From NCBI GenBank assembly GCA_014804245.1, contig JAAVAE010000010.1, positions 1 through 64,000 of the forward strand: a DNA stretch of 64,000 nucleotides. The letters are read 5' to 3'. Source of the stretch: Lachnospiraceae bacterium (GTDB taxonomy: Bacteria; Bacillota; Clostridia; Lachnospirales; Lachnospiraceae). A program made the position numbers and the translations under genes. Positions 1-9,063 of the stretch are shown piece by piece; position 1 is the first letter of the stretch, and the number at the start of each line of letters is the position of its first letter. The notes beneath the pieces were generated by a model. The model saw nothing but the letters and a program-made list of their open reading frames with translations, had not been told where the DNA came from and searched no databases.

Positions 1-1539
1 CCGGAGGCAGCGGTTGATGCTGTTATGGAAAAGGCATATTTCCAGCCTGACCTCTACGGAAGCGCTCTGTTCGCTTCAAACGGACAGGGACAGGTCTTAA
101 GATACGCGGAACGCGGTATATGGGGAGATCTGAAACTGCCTGTAGATGGAGATTTGAATGCAGCAGGACTTGAAGAGAATCTGCGGTTCACCAGCTATGG
201 TTATGACTCTGTAATAGGGAAACACTTTGCCAGGGCAAGATTTTATGACAGCAGTGTGGGAAGGATGCTGGCGAAAGACCCTGTAAAGAGGGGGCTGAAT
301 GGTTACGGCTACTGTGACAGTGATCCGGTGAACTACACTGACCCTACAGGAGAGGTAGCGAATATCATAGCTGGAGGCTTTATTGGAGCAGTCACTGGAG
401 GAATTGTCGGTTTTGGAGGCTCTGCGTTATCCCAGATTTTTAGTGGAGAGGATTTCAGCTTCAAGAAGGCTTTGGGCGCAGGAGCAAACGGTGCAATCGT
501 GGGCGGAGTGCATGGAGCCCTTATTGGTTCGGGAGTTGGAATCGGTGTATCGCTGGCGGCAGATTTTGGAGCTGGTGCGCTGGGAAGCACAGCGGAACAG
601 CTGATAGGAACGGGAAGAGCCAGTGCGAAGGAAAGCATCAAGAGCGGAATCATCAATGCAGTGACCGGAAGAATCTATGGGAACGGTGAACTTAAGAGTG
701 TTGGAGAAGTCTTATTAAGGGGAGCTGCGGCAGGAGGAGCCACTTCTGGTATCAACTACCTGTCGGATGCGCTGACACCCAGACCGGGAAGACTTGGAAG
801 GAGCGGTTTGAGCAGACTCGCGGGTATGATGCTGGCGGGAGCCACCAGCGCAGTAGGGCGTGACCCTAGAAGAGGATGTGAAACAGGAGTCCGGGATAAT
901 GACTGGATGGGGACGCGGATGGCATATGGCTATCAGTATGGTGTAACCCAGCCGGCACAGAAGAAGAGTGGATTCAGTTTTGCAGACTTCGGAAAGGAAG
1001 TGCTGGAAGGAGCAGTTACAGGAGGACTAGCGAGTACGGCGTTCTATGGAGCTGGTAAAGTGTTTCAGTCACTGGTGGGGAGTATACGGAGCTATAAAGG
1101 CGGTACACGGACATTAGAGAATATTACGGAGCCAGTAGCGGCAGGACCTTCCTTAGTTCAACCAGGTAAAGGATATAAATTAAAAGAAGCAGCAAAAAGC
1201 ATAAGTCCTGTGGAAGGTTATACGGATGTTGCGGTTCATGGCACACCAGACTCATTTGGAGTGTGGCATAATGGTAACTGGGAGTATATTGACCAGCGTT
1301 CATTAGCAACTTTTCTAAAGAATAATCCTGAATATAATGGAGGGGCAGTAAGGCTTATTTCTTGTTCCACAGGTGCAAAATCAGATGGGATTGCGCAGCA
1401 GTTAGCTAATAAACTTGGAGTTGATGTGTTAGCTCCATCAAATACTCTTTACATTTTTCAAGATGGCTCCACTGTCATTGGTCCCAATTCATGTACAAAT
1501 ACAGGTAAGTGGGAATTGTTTACACCAGGAAAGCATTAA
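1..1539 (+). CDS. Rhs/YD-repeat polymorphic toxin, C-terminal part (5' end lies outside the window), with a caspase-like toxin tip
   Basis: Frame is open from base 1. Rhs core motif RFYDSSVGRMLAKDPVKRGLNGYGYCDSDPVNYTDPTGE, then a Gly/Ala-rich pre-toxin linker, then a C-terminal domain with DVAVHGTP and VRLISCSTG. Confidence 0.9.
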   Translation, partial: PEAAVDAVMEKAYFQPDLYGSALFASNGQGQVLRYAERGIWGDLKLPVDGDLNAAGLEENLRFTSYGYDSVIGKHFARARFYDSSVGRMLAKDPVKRGLNGYGYCDSDPVNYTDPTGEVANIIAGGFIGAVTGGIVGFGGSALSQIFSGEDFSFKKALGAGANGAIVGGVHGALIGSGVGIGVSLAADFGAGALGSTAEQLIGTGRASAKESIKSGIINAVTGRIYGNGELKSVGEVLLRGAAAGGATSGINYLSDALTPRPGRLGRSGLSRLAGMMLAGATSAVGRDPRRGCETGVRDNDWMGTRMAYGYQYGVTQPAQKKSGFSFADFGKEVLEGAVTGGLASTAFYGAGKVFQSLVGSIRSYKGGTRTLENITEPVAAGPSLVQPGKGYKLKEAAKSISPVEGYTDVAVHGTPDSFGVWHNGNWEYIDQRSLATFLKNNPEYNGGAVRLISCSTGAKSDGIAQQLANKLGVDVLAPSNTLYIFQDGSTVIGPNSCTNTGKWELFTPGKH

Positions 1540-1570
1540 ATAAAGCATGCGGATTGAAAGGAGATATCAA

Positions 1571-1936
1571 GTGAAACTTAATAGAATAGGATTTTTTAGA
1601 GAGTTGAAGCATGGAGATAAATTGGGAATGTCGTTAAAAGAAGCTGTTCGTAATAGTTCGTCAGAGAATGAAGATAAAATAGTAGAGTATTTAGACAATG
1701 GTGCTACTTTTTGCGTAACGGCAGGATTGGTGTCAGATGTTTTAGATGAATCTAAAGGTGTAATTGGAAACTTAGAAATCTTAACTGATGGAATATGGGC
1801 TTGGCCCTCAGATTTATCGTATTATGTTAAATGTTACCACATAGAATTAGACGCATGTTTTATTGAACATATTAAGAACAATGAGTGGACTATGCCAAAT
1901 AAAAAAGACATTGATTTATTAAGTCTTGAATTGTGA
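1571..1936 (+). CDS. Candidate immunity protein for the preceding toxin
   Basis: Small ORF directly after the toxin stop. Paralogous to 3961-4329 (LTDGIWAWPSDLSYYVKCYHIEL vs LTDGIWIWPGDLTYYVKKYHLEL). Confidence 0.75.
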   Translation: MKLNRIGFFRELKHGDKLGMSLKEAVRNSSSENEDKIVEYLDNGATFCVTAGLVSDVLDESKGVIGNLEILTDGIWAWPSDLSYYVKCYHIELDACFIEHIKNNEWTMPNKKDIDLLSLEL

Positions 1937-2163
1937 ATGAATGGTTTGCTTAGTTTAATTCAATTAAAGCTTACAAACTTTAATAGGGGTGGAACAATTT
2001 TGTAACAATTCCTTTGACAATCTGCAAGATCCTATATTGCGGTGAGAGCCATAAGGGAAAAATATTTTTCTTAATAATTAGAGAAAGTACAGTATCGGCG
2101 ATATTTCTTAGACCTAAAAGTTTGTGGAATACCGCCGACTTTCTGTTATCTTAAATCTGCCGG

Positions 2164-2478
2164 TTGTGTCGGTTATGGATATTACCTGCTGGAAATTTGT
2201 TCATTGTTAAAAGATCGGGAGGCATCACGAACTATACCTATGATGCCTGCGGAAACTTGATACAGACAATAGATGCTCTCGGCAATAGTAAAACTCGACA
2301 AAGTAATGTTGTTGCTGCGGATATTCGAACAGGAGATGTGTACATAGGGATAAAAGATAGCAGAGTTTACAAAGGTAATGCCACATGTGCAGAAGATATT
2401 GTATTTAGAGGATTGGGGGGAAAATATAAATGCCAATATTATTATTTAAATATAAGGCAGAAAAAATTGTTACAGTAA
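2164..2478 (+). pseudogene. Rhs YD-repeat fragment fused to a truncated deaminase-like toxin tip
   Basis: NYTYDACGNLIQTIDALGN is a YD repeat; VVAADIRTGDVYIGIKDSRVYKGNATCAEDIVFRGLGG resembles the C/H-A-E motif of polymorphic-toxin deaminases. The second deaminase motif is missing. Confidence 0.5.
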
Positions 2479-2526
2479 TTACCTAATTATAATTTATTAA
2501 TTACTATAAACATAGATCATGCAAAT

Positions 2527-2790
2527 TTGAAGGGTTTAGCGGCGTTAATTGCTAAGACAGGTAATGAGTTTGCTTTGTTCACATGTGAAAGCCAGCGAAT
2601 AGTTATTCGTGGAAATGCAAATGCTGTAAATATTAATGGAAGTATGGCTCAAGAGTTATATAATGCATGGTTTAAAGGGAGTGGGCATACACATCCGGGA
2701 GCAGGCAGAAATGTAAAAATACCTTCACAAAGTGACCTATTTGTCTCAAATTTTTCTAAACAAACGGCAAGTGCTATTTATGATAGTGGC
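2527..2790 (+). pseudogene. Remnant of a JAB/JAMM-like metallopeptidase toxin tip
   Basis: GSGHTHPGAGRNVKIPSQSDLF matches the HxHP...SxxD JAMM pattern. The frame then runs out of register into the next Rhs linker copy. Confidence 0.5.
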
Positions 2791-3940
2791 TGGAGGCGTT
2801 GTGGGAGCAATCGCTGGAGGAATTTTCGGTTTTGGAGGCTCTGCGTTATCCCAGATTTTCAGCGGAGAGGATTTCAGCTTCAAGAAGGCTTTAGGTGCAG
2901 GAGCAAACGGTGCAATCGTGGGCGGAGTGCATGGAGCCCTTATTGGTTCAGGGGTCGGAATCGGAGTATCGCTGGCGGCAGATTTTGGCGCCGGTGTGCT
3001 GGGAAGCACTGCGGAACAGCTGATAGGAACGGGAAGAGCCGGTGCGAAGGAAAGCATCAAGAGCGGACTGATTAATGCAGTGACCGGAAGGATTTATGGA
3101 ACTGGTGAACTCAAGAGCGCAAAGAGTGCCTTCTTAAGGGGATTTGCAGCGGGAGGAGCCACCTCCGGTATTAACTACCTGTCAGATGCACTGACACCCA
3201 GAGCGGGACGGCTTGGAAGAAGCAGCTTAAGCGGACTTACAGGGACGATGCTGATGGGAGCTGCCAGTGCTATAGGACGTGACCCTAGGAGAGGATGTGA
3301 AACAGGAGTCCGGGATAATGACTGGATGGGGCTGAGGACAGCTTATGGCTATCAGTATGGCGGAACCCAGGCTGGTCAGGAGAAGAGTGAGTACAGTGTT
3401 GGAGGCTTCTTTAAAGAAACGCTGATTGGAGCGGTTACAGGAGGACTTGCGAGTACGGCATTCTATGGAGCAGGTAAGGTGTTTCAAGCCCTGACAGGGA
3501 GTATATGGAGTAATAAAGGTAATGGTGACGCTATACCAGGAGCTTCAAAGTTAATTGGGGCGGGGAAAGGAGAGCAATTTGGAATAAATGCATCAAGTGC
3601 AACTCCAATTGAAGGGTATACAGATGTTATAGTTCATGGCGCACCACCTAATCATGTAGGGGTAATGCATAATGGAGAGTGGAATTATTTGGATCAGCGA
3701 TCTCTTGCGAATTTTTTAAAGCAAGATGCTGGTTATACAAAAGGACCTATTCGCTTGATAGCTTGTGGGACTGGTTCAACTCCTAATGGATTTGCTCAGA
3801 ATTTAGCAAATAAAATGGGAGTTGAGGTCATGGCACCCTCAGATATAATTTGGGCATTTCCCGATGGTAAACTTACAATAGGTCCTAAGCAATATAGTAA
3901 TACAGGGCAATGGAATATTTTTTTGCCGGGAAATCATTAA
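2732..3940 (+). CDS. Orphan Rhs pre-toxin linker plus caspase-like toxin tip (copy 2)
   Basis: Close paralogue of residues ~115-504 of the first ORF; DVIVHGAP and IRLIACGTG motifs; no Rhs core upstream. Confidence 0.8.
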   Translation: MTYLSQIFLNKRQVLFMIVAGGVVGAIAGGIFGFGGSALSQIFSGEDFSFKKALGAGANGAIVGGVHGALIGSGVGIGVSLAADFGAGVLGSTAEQLIGTGRAGAKESIKSGLINAVTGRIYGTGELKSAKSAFLRGFAAGGATSGINYLSDALTPRAGRLGRSSLSGLTGTMLMGAASAIGRDPRRGCETGVRDNDWMGLRTAYGYQYGGTQAGQEKSEYSVGGFFKETLIGAVTGGLASTAFYGAGKVFQALTGSIWSNKGNGDAIPGASKLIGAGKGEQFGINASSATPIEGYTDVIVHGAPPNHVGVMHNGEWNYLDQRSLANFLKQDAGYTKGPIRLIACGTGSTPNGFAQNLANKMGVEVMAPSDIIWAFPDGKLTIGPKQYSNTGQWNIFLPGNH

Positions 3941-3960
3941 AATGTGTTAGGAGGATAAAG

Positions 3961-4329
3961 ATGAAGTTACGACGAGTAGGGTTTTATAAGGAGATGCCCT
4001 ATGGAAATAAAAATGATCCGTCTATTCTAAAATTTATAAGAGAGAAGGAGGAACTTGAGGAAGAAAAGATTTGCAATTATTTAGAAGAAGGAATAATACT
4101 AGTTGCATGTGGCGGAGTGGTAAAAGACATTATTAATCCGAACAATGGATTTGTTGGTTGTCCAGATATGCTAACAGATGGAATTTGGATATGGCCGGGT
4201 GATTTGACTTATTATGTCAAAAAATATCATCTAGAATTAGGTAGAGATTTTATTCAAACAATGAAGGACAATGACTGGCAAATTAAGAATGTTCCAGACA
4301 TAAATTATGATGATTTGGAAATAGTATGA
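3961..4329 (+). CDS. Candidate immunity protein (paralogue of 1571-1936)
   Basis: Starts MKLRRVGFYKEMPYG (cf. MKLNRIGFFRELKHG) immediately after the toxin; conserved gene pair. Confidence 0.75.
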   Translation: MKLRRVGFYKEMPYGNKNDPSILKFIREKEELEEEKICNYLEEGIILVACGGVVKDIINPNNGFVGCPDMLTDGIWIWPGDLTYYVKKYHLELGRDFIQTMKDNDWQIKNVPDINYDDLEIV

Positions 4330-4415
4330 ACTTAGGGATAAGTGAGTTCAAAAATAATTTTATAGTGTTAAATTCTAAATTCTTATGATTGTAATGCTTA
4401 TTAGAGAGCATAAAA

Positions 4416-4476
4416 AAGGAAAAATCGGCGATATACTTATGCATGAAAATGTTAAGCGATATCGCTGATTTTACCA
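4416..4476 (+). terminator. Stem-loop after immunity gene
   Basis: AATCGGCGATAT ... ATATCGCTGATT inverted repeat followed by TTTACC. Confidence 0.45.
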
Positions 4477-4499
4477 TAATAAATAATCAATGTAGTAAT

Positions 4500-5369
4500 C
4501 GGAAGAATTTGCGGAACTAGCGGGTTCAAAGGAGCAAAGAGTGCCTTCTTAAGTAGACTTGTAGTAGGAAAAGCGACTTCTAATAAGAGCGTGGAGAAGC
4601 CTTACTAAGAGGAGATGCGACAGGAGGGGCCACTTCTGGTATTAATTACCTGTCAGATGCGCTGACACCTAGACCGGGAAGACTTGGAAGGAGTGGTTTG
4701 AGCGGACTCGTAGGTATGATGCTGACGGGAACCATCAGCGCAGCAGGGCGTGACCCTAGAAGTGAATGCGAAACAGGAGTTCGGGATAGTGACTGGATGG
4801 GGACGCGGATGGCATATGGCTATCGGTATGGTGTAACCCAGCTGGCACAGAAGAAGAACGGATTCAGCTTTGCAGACTTCGGAAAGGAAGTGCTGGAAGG
4901 AGCAGTTACAGGAGGACTTGCGAGTACGGCGTTCTATGGAGCTGGTAAGGTGTTTCAAGCCCTGACAGGAAGTGTACGAAATAATAAGGGGGCTACAGAC
5001 TCTAGAAATAGAATAGGTAATTTAGTAGAACCAATGGATAAAACGTATGAAATGGCATTAAATCCAGAGTTGTATGCAAACGAGGTGGCGGACAAATATG
5101 GCATAAATTTAAAGGGTTCTGGTCAGAAAATTAGTATTTCGTACAATCCAAGTTTGACTTCATCAGGAAAAACGGTAGCTACCGATCCGAATATAATTGA
5201 ATTAGGTTCAATCGCATTTGCTAGTGAGGAAGAACTGGCAAATACGATAGCGCATGAATTAAATCATGCAAGAAGTTTCTTAAAAGGAGGAAATGCACCA
5301 GAATGGGGACGAGGTGGAGCATATCCAGCAGGTAATGCATTGGCGGAATATATAAGAGGTGAAAGATAA
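4500..5369 (+). CDS. Orphan Rhs linker (degenerate 5' end) plus zincin-type metallopeptidase toxin tip
   Basis: Linker homology (GRDPRSECETGVRDSDWMGTRMAYGY...GLASTAFYGAGKVFQALTGS) with C-terminal TIAHELNHARSF (HExxH). The open frame runs 4698-5369; the upstream linker is frameshifted. Confidence 0.75.
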
Positions 5370-5370
5370 A

Positions 5371-5685
5371 ATGTGGAAAGATGCGAATAATAAAGTAGAA
5401 GAATTGTATGTCAATTTTAAAAAAATAAAAAAGTTTCCAACAGAATGCCCTATGTGCAAAAAAAATGATGCTCATCTATATATGCATACTTACGATGAAA
5501 AAACAAGGAGAGGAGGTCTTTGGATTTGGTGTAGTGAATGTCATACATTTTTTCATAGTTCTATATATGTACCAAGGTATTGGAAAAATTGTGTTGACAT
5601 TGAATTGGAAAATTTATGTGCAATACCGATTTACTTAGATGAAATTAAAGATAAGATCGACAAGCACGCAAATGAATTAATTTGA
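5371..5685 (+). CDS. Candidate immunity protein with zinc-ribbon motif
   Basis: CPMC...WIWCSEC motif; overlaps the end of the metallopeptidase tip; paralogue at 9804-10076. Confidence 0.65.
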   Translation: MWKDANNKVEELYVNFKKIKKFPTECPMCKKNDAHLYMHTYDEKTRRGGLWIWCSECHTFFHSSIYVPRYWKNCVDIELENLCAIPIYLDEIKDKIDKHANELI

Positions 5686-5844
5686 TACACATAAGCTATT
5701 AACACACAATAATGGAGACAGTTCCTAGATACAAGAAGTCATGGAATTGTCTCCAATTATGCTTTTTACTTTAAAGCAAGCAATTATATTTTGAATTAGA
5801 TAAGCAATTTCAAACATAGGAATACAGTTTACAGGCAAGGTCAT

Positions 5845-6080
5845 TTTATTGGAACAATGCCCTTAATCAGCTTGTAAAACGAGTTGAAGATGCAACTCAA
5901 TTTCGGCAGGGCCTGAATGATGGCAGTCAAATAAGTAGAATACAAAATGAAATTGCTGCTCAAGAAATGTTGTTGAGAAATAGTAAAGCATATAATTTGA
6001 CTTCAGCGGAGATAAAACAAACACAATCAGCCTTAGCGAGTTACCTTGAAGAACTATCGGCATTAATGGGAGGAAAGTAA
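5845..6080 (+). pseudogene. Toxin-tip C-terminal remnant with second pre-toxin motif (NALNQLVKR)
   Basis: Reading frame WNNALNQLVKRVEDATQFRQG...LEELSALMGGK ending just before the 6083 ORF. Confidence 0.45.
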
Positions 6081-6082
6081 AT

Positions 6083-6319
6083 ATGTATAAAGTTCTAAAC
6101 AAACTACTTGTGGGTAATATGTATTGTGTTTCAGTTGAAGGAGACATTTCGTTTCTGAAAAATGGGTTAATATTGACAGATGAAAAAGAAAATATTTTCA
6201 AGATTGAAACAGTAGCTATGACTCACTACCAAAATGCTAAAGATTTTTTGCACTATGCAGAGTTAGTATTAAGTGGAGATATGGAAAATATTGGGGAGTA
6301 CTTATATATTACTGCTTGA
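6083..6319 (+). CDS. Small candidate immunity protein
   Basis: 78-aa ORF immediately after a toxin-tip remnant, same layout as the other toxin/immunity pairs. Confidence 0.5.
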   Translation: MYKVLNKLLVGNMYCVSVEGDISFLKNGLILTDEKENIFKIETVAMTHYQNAKDFLHYAELVLSGDMENIGEYLYITA

Positions 6320-6466
6320 TATTACAAATGATATGAGCGGCGAATATTATAAGCCAAATTAAAATTTTCATTAAAAGAATATTATAGATGAAGAGGGAGA
6401 TAGTAAGTTAAAAACTTTAGAACATTAGTTCGAGAGCAAAATCATCTATAAAGACAGTCGAATTTT

Positions 6467-6633
6467 GTAATCAGCTTGTAAAAAGGACAAAAAATGGTGT
6501 ACAGTATAATATGTATTTAATGACTGGAGATAAAAAAGATAGATATGGTAAACTGGGGGGAAAATATCGTTCGCCGGTAAGTGCAGAGGTGCTATTGAAT
6601 AAGGGAATAATAAAAATGGTAGGAGGAAGTTAA
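6467..6633 (+). pseudogene. Toxin-tip C-terminal remnant (NQLVKRTKNGVQYNMY...KMVGGS)
   Basis: Short frame sharing NQLVKRT with 5845 and 7987; stop lies 1 nt before the following GTG. Confidence 0.4.
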
Positions 6634-6634
6634 T

Positions 6635-6868
6635 GTGAATATAGCATATTTAGGGAAAAAGCTTGATGAAATAGGGGTGCCTAAGAGATATTATGCTATA
6701 AATGGAGATTTATCATCAGATACATATATCTTAAATCAAATATATGGAAGGTGGGAATACTTTTACTATGATGAAAAAGGAAATAGAAATGATTATAAAA
6801 CTTTTGATACCGAAAATGATGATTGCATGCATATACTTAATGTTTTAAAAAATGAAATGAAGTATTAA
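6635..6868 (+). CDS. Small candidate immunity protein (possibly Imm59-like)
   Basis: MNIAYLGKKLDEIGVPKRYYAINGDLSSDTYILNQIYGRWEYFYYDEKGNRNDYKTF; family name from memory only. Confidence 0.5.
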   Translation: MNIAYLGKKLDEIGVPKRYYAINGDLSSDTYILNQIYGRWEYFYYDEKGNRNDYKTFDTENDDCMHILNVLKNEMKY

Positions 6869-6999
6869 TGATATCATAAGTTGATTGCACAAAATATATT
6901 GTGTGTAGTTGGATTTGGAGATATCTCATAGATTTAATTATGGGGTATCTCCAATTTTAAAAAAATTGAGATGTAATATATCCTTAAGCTTTAGCCACA

Positions 7000-7191
7000 G
7001 GAGTTCAGGATAACGACTGGATAGGACGGAGGAGAGCTTATGGCGATTGGTATGGTGTAATCCAGCCGGCACAGAAGAAGAGCGGATTCAGTTTTGCAGA
7101 CTTCAGTTCGAAAACACACAAGCGTAATGACATGAATTATTCATGGAAGGAACTCATGCAAATTGCTGAAAGTTTTATGAGAGGAGAGTAG
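7000..7191 (+). pseudogene. Fragment of Rhs linker joined to a short toxin tail
   Basis: GVQDNDWIGRRRAYGDWYGVIQPAQKKSGFSFADFSSKTHKRNDMNYSWKELMQIAESFMRGE*; the linker portion matches the other copies. Confidence 0.6.
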
Positions 7192-7193
7192 AT

Positions 7194-7649
7194 ATGTCAA
7201 ATAGTGGTTATTGCAGTTTGATTATAAAGGGAGATAATTTGGATTTAGACTTAATTGCAGAAACATTGAAAATTACAGTATCTGAAAAAAGAAAGAAAGG
7301 TGAAATAATCAATAGCATAATAGGAGAAATACAGTATGATTTTATTAGGTTTGATGAAAAAATGGATGGAAAATATAATCCTGATAAAACTTTAACTGGG
7401 CTATTGAACAAATTAATGGCTAATGAAGCGTTCCTAAAAAAATTAAGTGAAGATGCTTGTATTTATATTAATTGTTATGTTCAATCAGATTATGCGCAGA
7501 TTGATTATGTGTTATCTTCAAAAACGCTAAATAAAATTTCTCAATTAGGTATTGATTTAGAAATATCTATATTATCTTGGGGAGGGGTAGAAGATAAAAA
7601 GGAGAAAAAAAGAAAGAAAGGCAAGAAAAGACATAAAAAGGGTAATTGA
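7194..7649 (+). CDS. Candidate immunity protein, DUF4279-like, with Lys/Arg-rich tail
   Basis: YCSLIIKGDNLDLDLIAETLKI N-terminus resembles DUF4279; located directly after the toxin tail fragment. Confidence 0.5.
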   Translation: MSNSGYCSLIIKGDNLDLDLIAETLKITVSEKRKKGEIINSIIGEIQYDFIRFDEKMDGKYNPDKTLTGLLNKLMANEAFLKKLSEDACIYINCYVQSDYAQIDYVLSSKTLNKISQLGIDLEISILSWGGVEDKKEKKRKKGKKRHKKGN

Positions 7650-7986
7650 GTGATTGGTTAATAGCTGTGAAATTATGGTCACGATAACCAAGACCTGTAA
7701 CATTAGCAAAATATTCTTGATGATGTTTCTCGAAATTTTATGTCGCAATAGCACTCAATGCGGATTACAAGGAGAAAAAGAATTTTGTAATCCGAGATGA
7801 AAACATGGTATCGGGGACAATTACTAGACGCAAGAGGTCATGAAATTGTCTCCGATTGTATTATTACTATTTTCAATTGAATAGTTACATTAATAGTGTA
7901 AGGTGGATATTGTTTAGAAGCAAGGGCGGCTTTATCCGACAATAACGATTAGTTCCTTGATTTCCTGTGGGTGATAACTATCCTGT

Positions 7987-9060
7987 TGGAGCAATGCCCT
8001 AAATCAGCTTGTAAAAAGAACAGAAGATGGTGTACTGTATGAAGCCCTTATAGGTTTAGGAGCCAAAATCAGAGTATTGCTGGCAGCAGATTTTGGAGCC
8101 GGTGTGCTGGGAAGCACTGCGGAACAGCTGATAGGAACGGGAAGAGCCATTGCGAAGGAAAGCATCAAGAGCGGACTGATTAATGCAGTGACCGGAAGAA
8201 TCTATGGGAACGGTGAACTTAAGAGTGTTGGAGAAGCCTTACTAAGGGGAGCTGCGGCAGGAGGAGCCACTTCCGGTATCAACTACCTGTCGGATGCGCT
8301 GACACCCAAACCAGGAAGACTTGGAAGAAGTGGCACAAGCCGACTTACAGGTATGATGCTGGCGGGAGCCACCAGCGCAGTAGGGCGTGATCCTAGAAGA
8401 GGATGCGAAACAGGAATACGGGATAATGACTGGATGGGGACGCGGATGGCATATGGCTATCAGTATGGTGTAACCCAGCCGGCACAGAAGAAGAGCGGAT
8501 TCAGCCTTGCAGACTTCGGAAAGGAAGTGCTGGAAGGAGCAGTTACAGGAGGACTAGCGAGTACGGCGTTCTATGGAGCTGGTAAGGCAATTCAGGCACT
8601 GGTAGGAAGTATACGGAGTAATAAGGGTTGTACATACTCTGTCGGAGATGCTACATTTATGGATGCTGATGATGCTTTTGTGAGTAATATTAGTAATAGG
8701 ACAGATGTTGATGCTAATGGATATTATGATGTTGTTGCACATGGAACACCAAATGGAATACAAATTACTCATAATGGACAGCACATGACAGTAGACCACA
8801 GAACAGCGGCTCGTTTAATTCAAAATTCGGATGGCTATAATGGTCAAGCAATTAGGTTATTATCATGTAATACAGGTTCTTTAGATAATGGATTTGCACA
8901 GAATTTAGCAAACAAGCTTGATGTAGAGGTTTATGCACCAACAAATTATTTATGGTCAACGCCAGATGGCAATTATTTTGTTGCAGGAATGAATAATTCA
9001 AGACTGCCAAATATGAATGATATTGGGGATTTTAAATTATTTACGCCGGGAGGAAATTAG
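7987..9060 (+). CDS. Orphan Rhs linker plus caspase-like toxin tip (copy 3)
   Basis: Open frame begins WSNALNQLVKRTEDGVLYEALIGLGAKIRVLLAADFGAGVLG (hybrid junction), continues through the linker, ends with DVVAHGTP / IRLLSCNTG / FKLFTPGGN. Confidence 0.8.
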   Translation, partial: WSNALNQLVKRTEDGVLYEALIGLGAKIRVLLAADFGAGVLGSTAEQLIGTGRAIAKESIKSGLINAVTGRIYGNGELKSVGEALLRGAAAGGATSGINYLSDALTPKPGRLGRSGTSRLTGMMLAGATSAVGRDPRRGCETGIRDNDWMGTRMAYGYQYGVTQPAQKKSGFSLADFGKEVLEGAVTGGLASTAFYGAGKAIQALVGSIRSNKGCTYSVGDATFMDADDAFVSNISNRTDVDANGYYDVVAHGTPNGIQITHNGQHMTVDHRTAARLIQNSDGYNGQAIRLLSCNTGSLDNGFAQNLANKLDVEVYAPTNYLWSTPDGNYFVAGMNNSRLPNMNDIGDFKLFTPGGN

Positions 9061-9063
9061 TAA

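Noticed and set aside
333-656. Antisense ORF opposite the Rhs linker (and similar ones at 2746-3060)
   Set aside because: Low-complexity Pro/Ala translation is the mirror of the Gly/Ala-rich linker on the coding strand; no RBS. The same reasoning applies to most minus-strand ORFs opposite core genes.
2791-3075. C-terminal part of the 2527-3075 ORF (Arg-rich)
   Set aside because: It is the linker read out of frame; the real linker frame is that of 2732-3940.
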